From a virus, in the IMG/VR virus record IMGVR_UViG_3300021961_000730, positions 1 through 21,587 of that record: a DNA stretch of 21,587 nucleotides; one strand, written 5' to 3'. This document shows, piece after piece, positions 7,013 to 13,695 of the stretch. Below the pieces are notes generated by a model. That model ran no database searches. It was not told where the DNA came from and was given only the letters and a program-made list of their open reading frames with translations. Positions within the stretch are counted from its first letter, which is position 1; each line of letters starts with the position of its first letter. Both the position numbers and the translations under genes were made by a program.

Positions 7013-7206
7013 GTGATGCAGAATACTTCTTGAGCGTAGATTGCGGATGCAATGACTTTGGTCGGGAACCATGCCTTCAGTGTGAACTAGGCATAAGTAC
7101 CGAGGAGTACATAGAGAAGTATTGCACCACAGGCCAAGATGATGTATTACAGGAGAATGAAAAAGCTACTATTGATCTTCCCACTACTGACGGGTTGTGT
7201 CACTGA
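7009..7206 (+). CDS. Small Cys-rich protein, possible zinc-binding
   Basis: Read from GTG at 7009, which overlaps the stop of the 41-aa gene, this gives 65 residues starting MSDAEYFLSVDCGCNDFG. An in-frame ATG at 6946 exists but lies inside the membrane-protein gene, so GTG is preferred. Cysteines at 12, 14, 22 and 25 form C-x-C-x7-C-x2-C, a plausible metal knuckle, with another at 39. No membrane segment. The 3' part overlaps the lipoprotein gene in a different frame by about 68 bases. Function unknown. Confidence is limited by length and overlap. Confidence 0.45.
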   Translation: MSDAEYFLSVDCGCNDFGREPCLQCELGISTEEYIEKYCTTGQDDVLQENEKATIDLPTTDGLCH

Positions 7207-7450
7207 CACAATCGACAAGGCAGTAAATAATATCCCACAGCATGAGTTTAGTGAGTTTTCTTACAATCGTGCAGGGAACGCCAGCTCAGGAAGTATCTCT
7301 GCTTCAGGTGCTAGATTTGAGAATGGTCAGCATGTAATAGACGATCTGAACATCTCCCACACCAACAGATTCGTTGGTAATATCTCCGTGTCGTTTAAGG
7401 ATCTGAAGCGACCCATAGGCGTAGGTGCTACGTCTGGCACAGGTAACTAA
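7139..7450 (+). CDS. Small lipoprotein (possible outer spanin)
   Basis: The protein has a lipoprotein signal peptide: basic MYYRRMKK, hydrophobic LLLIFPL and the lipobox L-T-G-C, which would leave a mature chain starting CVTDTIDKAVNN. The mature part (about 84 aa) is Gly/Ser-rich and beta-like (SSGSISASGARFENG). ATG at 7139 gives Cys at residue 20. An alternative ATG at 7157 has AGGAG only one base upstream, too close to be ideal, so the longer form is given. The gene starts inside the preceding one in another frame, as Rz1-type lipoproteins do. An outer-membrane spanin is possible, but the typical Pro-rich stretch is missing. Confidence 0.6.
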   Translation: MMYYRRMKKLLLIFPLLTGCVTDTIDKAVNNIPQHEFSEFSYNRAGNASSGSISASGARFENGQHVIDDLNISHTNRFVGNISVSFKDLKRPIGVGATSGTGN

Positions 7451-7452
7451 TT

Positions 7453-7737
7453 ATGGCAGTGAAGAAAGACCCAAGATTGGCAAGAGCTGGAGTCAGTGGT
7501 TACAATAAACCAAAGCGGACTCCTAGTCACAAAACAAAGTCACATGTTGTCGTGGCTAAGTCAGGCGACCAAGTTAAAACTATTCGGTTTGGTCAGCAGG
7601 GAGTCAGTGGTGCAGGTAAAAATCCACAGACTGCAAGTGAAAAAGCTAGGAAGAAGTCATTCAAAGCCAGACATGCCAGTAATATTTCTAAAGGCAAAAT
7701 GTCTGCTGCGTACTGGGCAGACAAGGTAAAGTGGTAG
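7453..7737 (+). CDS. DUF6321-like small basic protein
   Basis: A 94-aa, very basic soluble protein (KDPRLARAGVSGYNKPKRTP, KTIRFGQQGVSGAGK, a KARKKSFKARHASNI segment and the C-terminus KMSAAYWADKVKW). These blocks match a small protein seen in many marine phages and annotated as DUF6321; the family name is from memory. Activity is unknown. High positive charge and the conserved KSFKARH block suggest nucleic-acid or capsid-DNA contact, which is inference. It begins two bases after the lipoprotein stop. Confidence 0.7.
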   Translation: MAVKKDPRLARAGVSGYNKPKRTPSHKTKSHVVVAKSGDQVKTIRFGQQGVSGAGKNPQTASEKARKKSFKARHASNISKGKMSAAYWADKVKW

Positions 7738-7740
7738 CTG

Positions 7741-7839
7741 ATGCGTAGCTGGATCGCACCCTTCCTCGCCATGTTGGTATTTGGGGCGATTGGAGTGCTG
7801 TTGATTCATATATTGACTATTGTGCTGGAGAAGTTATAA
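7741..7839 (+). CDS. 32-aa single-pass membrane peptide
   Basis: ATG at 7741, three bases after the preceding stop, encodes 32 residues starting MRSWIAPFLAMLVFGAI. Nearly the whole chain after residue 5 is hydrophobic (APFLAMLVFGAIGVLLIHIL), ending with a charged EKL. It fills the only otherwise unexplained space before the nozzle gene. A weak in-gene GGTAGCTG precedes it rather than a true Shine-Dalgarno. It could be a pinholin-like or regulatory micropeptide; it could also be untranslated spacer. Confidence 0.4.
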   Translation: MRSWIAPFLAMLVFGAIGVLLIHILTIVLEKL

Positions 7840-7850
7840 GTTCTGCTATT

Positions 7851-9812
7851 GTGGCAGGATTTAGAAAGTATGGTGAGTTAGATGATCCTCTCGTAACGGA
7901 TGGTGATCGGGAGATTCTTGGTGTTAATACATATATTGACCCAGACAGATTGCCTCCTGGTTATTTGCAGAGCAGCACAAACATGCGTTGCGATGGGCGT
8001 AAGATCAGTCTTCGCAAAGGTGTAGATTTCAAGGCAGGCATGACGGGCGTATCCCCGACTTACACCTATGCTGAGAACGATGAGGAAGTCTTTGGCTCTG
8101 GGATATATAGCGACCCTGACGACGATAAGAAGGATTGGTTGGTATCTGCAACAAAGCAAGCTGCACTAATCTGGGATGGTACAGATACGTACTATGTGAA
8201 TTACTACAGTGCTGACATTGCTTCAGGTAGTGTAGATGCTGGCACAGATGTATGGGGAGCACCAGCACATAAGTTTAACACTGGTGACACAGTTCAGTTG
8301 ACTACAACTGGATCACTACCAACAGGTGTATCCACTGCTACGACTTACTATGTCATAGAGTTCTCAATCAGTAGTATCCAACTTGCTACGACTTATGACA
8401 ATGCTTTAGCTGGAACCCAGATCAATATCACAACCGCAGGCTCAGGGACACACACAGTGCAGTCCATTGTAGATTCCACGCATGAGCCAGAGGTGCTTCA
8501 GGCATTTAACCAAGTGTACATTATGCGTTACAAGGGGCGACCTCTTGTTTGGGATGGAGTTACTACAGCAACAGGCGATGTGGTTGATAGTGAGTTTGAG
8601 TCTTTGAGTAGCGAGGCAACATTGCGAGGCGGAGATGCAGCAACTGGAGATCCGTTTCCTGATACAAACATCACTGCCTATATTGCCAATAGATTGATTG
8701 GCGTACAACCTAGGGAGATTGCTACACCAACGGGAGCCGACACATCCATTGGTGGCATCATAGACTCTTCTACTGTTATCCTTTCTGACCTATTGGAACC
8801 TAATAACTACACTCCATCTGATTCTGAATGGTATATAAACCAAGGTGCTGCCGACTACGTGGTGGGCTTTATGCCATACCAAGAGAATAATATGGTCATC
8901 TTTAATCGTCGGAGCCTCACAGTGGCAACGAACGTACAACAGACCAGTATCAGCACTCGTTACCAGTTGACCACACGTTACGGATGTATTGCCAAGAGGA
9001 CGATTGCACAGGCTGGAGGCTTCACCTTCTTTCTTAGTGATGAGGGGGTTATGCAGCTTAATCCTGCCCTTGATGCAGTAACACAAGCGGGAGCCGCAGT
9101 ATCTAAACTTCAGGGTGCAGTAGTGCCTATCTCCAATACCATTGAGAACTTACTAGATACAGGAGTGAACCCAGATAAGGCATGTGCTATAGTCTATAAT
9201 AATAAATATTATTTGGCTGTAGAGCTATTTTCTAGGGGACACCCCGTGTACCCTAATGGTTTTACTTATGTTTATGTCTATGATATACTTAACGAGGCAT
9301 GGGTTAGTATAGACCAGTACCCGAATATTATTATACGTGACTTCGTTACAATAGAAAATAGTAGTGGGAACTTTTCCCTAGTTGCTTGTACGCCTACAGG
9401 GTGGTATTTATTTGATGACGCAGGGCAAGACTCTTTGGACGACACAAACCGAACAATAGGAAGCGACTCGGAGTCTGATACTACTGAAATACTTGGAAAC
9501 TTCCTGACGAGAGCATACACCTTTGGTACTGATGACATTAAGGACTTTCATGAGGTGCAGGTTGCTGCGGATGTAGCAAACGCAGATGCGTTCTCTACGA
9601 CCATCACCACTACTGACCCAGATAATTTCGATTCACTTGGCACTTATACACATTCAGGATCAAACAACGATGTGGTGCGAAGGCTACCTACTAGACTACG
9701 TGGGCATAATGCCTATGTGTCTGTCTCCGTAACCGCAGGATCTCCAGACTTTAGATACATCCGTGTTAGTGGAACAAGACATGATCTCCTTGGTGGTAGG
9801 AGTTTAGACTAA
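7851..9812 (+). CDS. Tail nozzle-like protein (T7 gp12-type role) with inserted module
   Basis: A 653-aa beta-rich protein. The N-terminus (GELDDPLVTDGDREILGVNT, then RLPPGYLQSSTNMRCDGRKI) and repeated blade-like segments (IMRYKGRPLVWDG, FTFFLSDEGVMQLN, KACAIVYNNKYYLAVEL, YVYDILNEAWVSID) read as a beta-propeller of the kind forming the tail nozzle in short-tailed phages. Residues about 138-205 (HKFNTGDTVQLTTTGSLPTG through INITTAGSGTHTV) are a separate module found in many phage tail proteins. The start is GTG at 7851, with no in-frame ATG nearby; GGAG at 7827-7830 is too far upstream to be convincing. It overlaps the next gene by one base. The fold-level assignment is by pattern only. Confidence 0.6.
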   Translation: MAGFRKYGELDDPLVTDGDREILGVNTYIDPDRLPPGYLQSSTNMRCDGRKISLRKGVDFKAGMTGVSPTYTYAENDEEVFGSGIYSDPDDDKKDWLVSATKQAALIWDGTDTYYVNYYSADIASGSVDAGTDVWGAPAHKFNTGDTVQLTTTGSLPTGVSTATTYYVIEFSISSIQLATTYDNALAGTQINITTAGSGTHTVQSIVDSTHEPEVLQAFNQVYIMRYKGRPLVWDGVTTATGDVVDSEFESLSSEATLRGGDAATGDPFPDTNITAYIANRLIGVQPREIATPTGADTSIGGIIDSSTVILSDLLEPNNYTPSDSEWYINQGAADYVVGFMPYQENNMVIFNRRSLTVATNVQQTSISTRYQLTTRYGCIAKRTIAQAGGFTFFLSDEGVMQLNPALDAVTQAGAAVSKLQGAVVPISNTIENLLDTGVNPDKACAIVYNNKYYLAVELFSRGHPVYPNGFTYVYVYDILNEAWVSIDQYPNIIIRDFVTIENSSGNFSLVACTPTGWYLFDDAGQDSLDDTNRTIGSDSESDTTEILGNFLTRAYTFGTDDIKDFHEVQVAADVANADAFSTTITTTDPDNFDSLGTYTHSGSNNDVVRRLPTRLRGHNAYVSVSVTAGSPDFRYIRVSGTRHDLLGGRSLD

Positions 9813-10126
9813 TGAGCATCGTCAGTCCAGGGCAGGCACTAGATCCCAACGCATGGGGTCGCCAGCAGATAAGTAGTTCTACCACAGAGACTATTGATAT
9901 ATCACGCTGCCCACGTATTGAGATCACTGCATCGGGCAATACGCTCTCCGTAAAGAACCAGCGGGACAACTACGAGTTGGTAGTAGCGAACATCAGCACA
10001 GGTGATGCTTTCTTAAACTTCAATATCATCCTACAGGGAACAACCTTTACCGCACCAGTCACAATGCCAGCGGGTGATGTGTACTGCTTGGTGTGGGATT
10101 CAGCACAAACAGCATTTAGGTTTTGA
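9812..10126 (+). CDS. Small virion-associated protein, unknown
   Basis: A 104-aa beta-rich protein (ETIDISRCPRIEITASGNTL, ELVVANISTGDAFLNFNIIL, then an APVTMPAGDVYCLVWD segment). The alternation of hydrophobic and polar residues suggests one small beta-sandwich. No family recognised. Start ATG overlaps the nozzle gene's TAA (TAATG). Its place between nozzle and other small structural genes suggests a tail accessory or capping protein. Confidence 0.55.
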   Translation: MSIVSPGQALDPNAWGRQQISSSTTETIDISRCPRIEITASGNTLSVKNQRDNYELVVANISTGDAFLNFNIILQGTTFTAPVTMPAGDVYCLVWDSAQTAFRF

Positions 10127-10128
10127 CA

Positions 10129-10302
10129 ATGAGTGGTAATATTATACAGACTATAGGCACGGCCTCGGATGAAAAGATCACGAAAGGCGGACAGGACTAC
10201 AGGGGAGTGGCGGATGTAGAATCCTATTTGGTGTTGAAAGAGATACTGAAACTACAAAAGGAACTCCTAGAATTTTTAAAACAACAATTTGACCAGGAAT
10301 AA
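10129..10302 (+). CDS. 57-aa protein with C-terminal coiled coil
   Basis: ATG at 10129 is two bases after the preceding stop, and the gene ends one base before the next ATG. The sequence begins MSGNIIQTIGTASDEKITKG and ends in an amphipathic Leu/Lys helix (LVLKEILKLQKELLEFLKQQ) suited to oligomerisation. An AGG at 10118-10120 may serve as a weak ribosome binding site. It fits perfectly between its neighbours, which supports it being real. Possibly a trimeric linker or an assembly factor for the following virion proteins; not recognised. Confidence 0.6.
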   Translation: MSGNIIQTIGTASDEKITKGGQDYRGVADVESYLVLKEILKLQKELLEFLKQQFDQE

Positions 10303-10303
10303 G

Positions 10304-10897
10304 ATGGCTCATATCGAAGATCCAAGCACAGGCTATAAAGCCTCAGTAACAAAACGCAACGAACTCAAGACTTTTGCTGTTACCGAATCCGAATCCGAAT
10401 TTGCTAACACAAAAGGCGATGTCTATAATATTAACAGCGGAGAGATAACAAGCCTCTCTGCTGGAGATGCCTCGTTGATTTATTTTTATAACGACGAAGA
10501 CGTGGACTATGTTCTGAGTGCGGTTGCTGTAGGCATTAGGGGGTTCACTGGCTTGTCTGATATGGCGACAGTTACGATCATTCGTAATCCAACGGGGGGT
10601 GATTTAATAAGTGATGCTACTGCTGTATCAATCAATAGTAACAGCAACTTCGGTTCATCAAGAACAACCAGCACAGGAACACTAGCCTATAAAGGCAAAG
10701 CGGCTGGAACCATTTCTGGCGGAGCAGATCATGCCATTATTTACATTGGTAACAACTCAAGGGTTTTTGCCACTATCCCTGTCGAGATCCCAAAGGGTAG
10801 TGCCATTGCTGTTAAGATTGACTCTGATGCTACTGCTGGTTCTGCGTATTGTGCTTTAGTCGGTTACTTTAAGGACGCCACAAGGGAGAATAGTTAA
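10304..10897 (+). CDS. Virion protein with DPxTGxxAxV N-terminal motif (copy A)
   Basis: The ATG at 10304 gives 197 aa and is preceded by AGGA at 10294-10297; a longer frame from TTG at 10289 is less likely. The N-terminus MAHIEDPSTGYKASVTKRNE followed by LKTFAVTESESEFANTKGDVYNIN matches a motif common at the start of phage surface proteins in marine phages. The remainder is beta-rich and Gly/Ser/Ala-rich (TVTIIRNPTGGDLI, ATIPVEIPKGSAIAVKIDSD). The downstream gene begins with a related motif. No database family name is known to me. A head- or tail-surface subunit is inferred. Confidence 0.6.
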   Translation: MAHIEDPSTGYKASVTKRNELKTFAVTESESEFANTKGDVYNINSGEITSLSAGDASLIYFYNDEDVDYVLSAVAVGIRGFTGLSDMATVTIIRNPTGGDLISDATAVSINSNSNFGSSRTTSTGTLAYKGKAAGTISGGADHAIIYIGNNSRVFATIPVEIPKGSAIAVKIDSDATAGSAYCALVGYFKDATRENS

Positions 10898-11541
10898 TGC
10901 CTCAAGGTGCGGTCAAAGCCTATATAGTTGACCCTACTACTGGAAACAATGCGAGGGTTCAGGATGAGGGCGTACTTAATGTCGTTACGCATCCCCATCC
11001 TCCAAAGGGTGAGACAATTGATCCGCTTCCATTTCGTCAATACCTGACCGATGACGGCACATCTTCTGGTGACAATGATATGCTGGTTAATGGCAGCACA
11101 AATAATGTGGATTACTATGTGCAAGCCAATGGAGACTATGATATATACATTGGTCGGATAGATATTCTGATTGCCGATGCCAGTGCCGTATTAAATAAGT
11201 TTGGAAACATCACCGCACTAACCAACGGAGTGCTATTCCAGCACGAGAGTCAGCGTGATGGCATTACTGTAATCCATGAGGGATTGAAAAGTAACTTTGA
11301 TTTCGTGCGATTGGCTGGAGGTAAACCGTCATTCGGTGATGGAGCAGGGGCGTTTCGTGCAGGCAACATGTTTGGTACTTCGGAGGGATACTTGCCTTGT
11401 GTGGACTTTGATGAGATCTTTAACCTTCAGTGGGGTTTAAGACTCCGCAAGGGAACCAATGATCGCATTGTGCTGAGGGTTAGAGATGATGTGACAGGGA
11501 TTGATGCGTTTAACGCACAGTGCTATGGCATCAAGTTTTAA
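10897..11541 (+). CDS. Virion protein with DPxTGxxAxV N-terminal motif (copy B)
   Basis: A 214-aa protein whose start (VDPTTGNNARVQDEGVLNVV) parallels the preceding gene's (EDPSTGYKASVTKRNELKTF). The middle reads as a beta domain (DYDIYIGRIDILIADASAVL), and the C-terminus ends RVRDDVTGIDAFNAQCYGIKF-like (IDAFNAQCYGIKF). It starts in the previous stop (TAATG) and is the last gene before the second terminator. Related N-termini with different bodies suggest a shared docking site with different exposed domains. Role inferred from context. Confidence 0.6.
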   Translation: MPQGAVKAYIVDPTTGNNARVQDEGVLNVVTHPHPPKGETIDPLPFRQYLTDDGTSSGDNDMLVNGSTNNVDYYVQANGDYDIYIGRIDILIADASAVLNKFGNITALTNGVLFQHESQRDGITVIHEGLKSNFDFVRLAGGKPSFGDGAGAFRAGNMFGTSEGYLPCVDFDEIFNLQWGLRLRKGTNDRIVLRVRDDVTGIDAFNAQCYGIKF

Positions 11542-11551
11542 TACTTGCACA

Positions 11552-11602
11552 AATGCCTTAGCTACGTAAGTATGCAGATCACTTTCACTGCCGCAGGGCA
11601 TT
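11552..11602 (+). other. Possible folded leader/trailer RNA upstream of terminator 2
   Basis: AATGCC (11552-11557) can pair with GGCATT (11597-11602) and enclose two very short hairpins (TTA...TAA around GCTACG, and CTG-CCG-CAG). It lies in the 72-base non-coding stretch between the stop at 11541 and the terminator stem at 11614. Pairing is short, and this may be chance. No tRNA or known riboswitch is recognised. Confidence 0.2.
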
Positions 11603-11613
11603 AAACTGTATAG

Positions 11614-11646
11614 GCTAATCACTGAGTAATAGAGGTTAGCTTTTTT
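11614..11646 (+). terminator. Intrinsic (Rho-independent) terminator
   Basis: GCTAATCACT (11614-11623) pairs with AGAGGTTAGC (11631-11640) with one T-G wobble and one A-A mismatch around a 7-base loop (GAGTAAT), followed by TTTTTT (11641-11646). It closes the small virion-protein block. As with the first terminator, the next ATG follows at once (11652), leaving no space for a ribosome binding site or a promoter. Confidence 0.82.
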
Positions 11647-11651
11647 ATTTC

Positions 11652-12113
11652 ATGAGTACAATCATCCCAGATTATTGCGATACGCCCGATGAGGTAGCAA
11701 AGAACCCAGAGGCCAAGAAATATATTGCTCTTTGTGCCAATGGAGATGCACAAGCTTACGACTTTTGTTGGAAATTTTGGTGCTTCACGCATTGTATTGA
11801 TGACCTTGTGGATAAAGATAAATTTGCTCCCCCTGAAGTTATTGTTAAGAGTTTTGTTGGTTTTATAGACGCATTATCAATGAATGCTTTTTATACTAAA
11901 TGGAAGTTTGCCCTATACCCATTCATGATACAAGCGTGTGCAAGGTGGTTAGATGGGGATGCATTGTCTAATTCTGAAAATGAAGAGGATCGCATCAGGG
12001 GTGAGGTTGTTAGATGTGGAGATTTAGAGTTATACTTGCATGTGGCATACATTCAAGGTGGATGGGATTACATGCGTTCAATTAAAGATTTAAGAAAATA
12101 CGACAGGAGATAA
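11652..12113 (+). CDS. Helical protein with DDxxD-like motif, unknown function
   Basis: A 153-aa, mainly helical, aromatic- and Cys-rich protein. The most conserved-looking block is AYDFCWKFWCFTHCIDDLVD (residues about 35-54), where H and DDxxD stand close together on predicted helices; a second block is RWLDGDALSNSENEEDRIRG and a third GEVVRCGDLELYLHVAYIQG. Acidic helical motifs of this kind bind divalent metal in isoprenoid synthase-like and all-alpha NTP pyrophosphatase folds, but I do not recognise a specific family. It lacks a Shine-Dalgarno and follows a terminator, so low expression is expected. The ejection-protein operon begins 5 bases downstream. Confidence 0.55.
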   Translation: MSTIIPDYCDTPDEVAKNPEAKKYIALCANGDAQAYDFCWKFWCFTHCIDDLVDKDKFAPPEVIVKSFVGFIDALSMNAFYTKWKFALYPFMIQACARWLDGDALSNSENEEDRIRGEVVRCGDLELYLHVAYIQGGWDYMRSIKDLRKYDRR

Positions 12114-12117
12114 TAGG

Positions 12118-13695
12118 ATGTACGGAGGAGGAGATGCACCAGAACAAAAAGATTATGGCGAAGCAACAGCGGACACCATACAGGCACAATATGAATTTAT
12201 AACTGGCACTGGTCGGTTTGAGGGCAAAGGCTTACTGGATATGCTCCCTGCCGAGATGCAGGCAAGGGGTGAATATCAAGATGCTGAAATGGATCTATTA
12301 ACTCGTCAATTACTTGGCGAAATAAAACGCACTGATGAACAAGGAAGGTACGTTAGCGGTCAGCGATACCTAGATGCAGGTGGTCAAGAGATTTCAGATG
12401 TTCAACAAATTACTGACGAGTCAGATAGGGGTCGCCTATGGTTACAAGTTCGACCTGACCTGCAAGCTGCATTTGATAATAATGGGGCGGGGCAAGGCAA
12501 AACTGAAGCTAGGCAAATTGCAATCATTAAACAGCAGGGGGGTACTGCGGAGGATTTCGCCAACTGGCATAGGGATAGAGCACAGACTGGTGCATATGGA
12601 TCAACAGAGCAGAATCGAGCTAACCAAGTTCCTGAAGTTGGTGCGTACTATAACCCTGCATCCATTCAAGCTGGCGTATTTAGCGATGATATTTCTGACA
12701 CACTTACCCCAGAAGATGTTTACAGTATTAAGACTGATGCCGAAGGGAATGTACTTGCCAATGCGATATATGATCGTGAAGGCGGTCTGTTAGATCTATA
12801 TGGAGGTAACACAAAGGTTAAGCAATTCAACCAAGCCAAGTATCAGGAAAAACTTGATGAAGGCATGTCCGAGGAGGAGGCTCGTGACGCTGCAACGACT
12901 TGGGGTACGGCAGGCTTTGACCCAGAGACGGGACAGTTTAAGGGGTTGATCCCCATGATGCAGGAGGCTCAAGCCTACATTGCATCGCAGCAACGGGAGT
13001 CAGACATCTCTGATGTTGAGGCATTTGGTGGTAGAGCTACAGAAGCTATTCGCAGTCAGGGTGACATCCAGGAAGTCCTTGATAATATTGAGAGGCAGGT
13101 TGCCGCTAACGAGGCTGCGGTAGATCCGCTACGCCAGCAGTTACTTACAAGGGCTAATGAACTTGCGAACGCACAGTTGTCCGATAGAGAGAAGCAGCAA
13201 CTGAAAGAGTCAATACGAGGACGATGGGCGGCAAGTGGGGGTATACGAGATCGGGGTGCTGACTATGATGAAATTAAAACAATCATAGAAGAGGATTGGA
13301 ACAGGGGAATGCAAGGTGCGTTGGCAGGGGGTCAATTAATGGCAGGGGAGTCTGCAATGCAAACCAATCTACTTGGTCAGCAAATGACGAGGATGGGAGT
13401 AGAGCAGGCGACATCAGCAGATCCCTTCATGGCAATTCTTGGTAGACCATCGCAAGCAGCACCAACCGCTCAAAGCGTACTAAGCACAGGTGCAGGACTT
13501 ATGGCTCAATCTGGGCCAGAGTATATTAACCCAGAGGCAGGACTTCCATACATCAGTAACCAGTACACTAACGAGGCAAACATGTATGCCGCAAATCAGG
13601 CGAAATGGGGTAACATAATTGGTGGTACTCTTGGTGGTGTTGGAGATATACTGAGTGGAGACTGGTTTAAGTACGAAAAGAAGGGAACAGTATAA
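12118..13695 (+). CDS. Internal virion (ejection) protein 1
   Basis: A 525-aa hydrophilic, Gln/Ala-rich protein with no signal peptide. It begins MYGGGDAPEQKDYGEATADT. A long helical middle (NIERQVAANEAAVDPLRQQL, then SDREKQQLKESIRGRWAASG with a following IRDRGADYDEI) and a C-terminal ADPFMAILGRPSQAAPTAQS segment resemble the first ejection protein of short-tailed phages. AGGAGA at 12105-12110 is a good ribosome binding site. It is the first of three genes joined by one-base TAATG overlaps, the typical three-gene ejection block. The C-terminus (IIGGTLGGVGDILSGDWF) has a Gly-rich hydrophobic patch. Confidence 0.65.
   Translation: MYGGGDAPEQKDYGEATADTIQAQYEFITGTGRFEGKGLLDMLPAEMQARGEYQDAEMDLLTRQLLGEIKRTDEQGRYVSGQRYLDAGGQEISDVQQITDESDRGRLWLQVRPDLQAAFDNNGAGQGKTEARQIAIIKQQGGTAEDFANWHRDRAQTGAYGSTEQNRANQVPEVGAYYNPASIQAGVFSDDISDTLTPEDVYSIKTDAEGNVLANAIYDREGGLLDLYGGNTKVKQFNQAKYQEKLDEGMSEEEARDAATTWGTAGFDPETGQFKGLIPMMQEAQAYIASQQRESDISDVEAFGGRATEAIRSQGDIQEVLDNIERQVAANEAAVDPLRQQLLTRANELANAQLSDREKQQLKESIRGRWAASGGIRDRGADYDEIKTIIEEDWNRGMQGALAGGQLMAGESAMQTNLLGQQMTRMGVEQATSADPFMAILGRPSQAAPTAQSVLSTGAGLMAQSGPEYINPEAGLPYISNQYTNEANMYAANQAKWGNIIGGTLGGVGDILSGDWFKYEKKGTV

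Noticed and set aside
10289-10303. TTG start at 10289 for the 10304 gene
   Set aside because: It overlaps the 57-aa gene; ATG at 10304 has AGGA at proper spacing.
11545-11575. Sigma-70-like promoter (TTGCAC with a weak -10)
   Set aside because: The -10 match is poor and a terminator lies right downstream, so a promoter here would make only a very short RNA.
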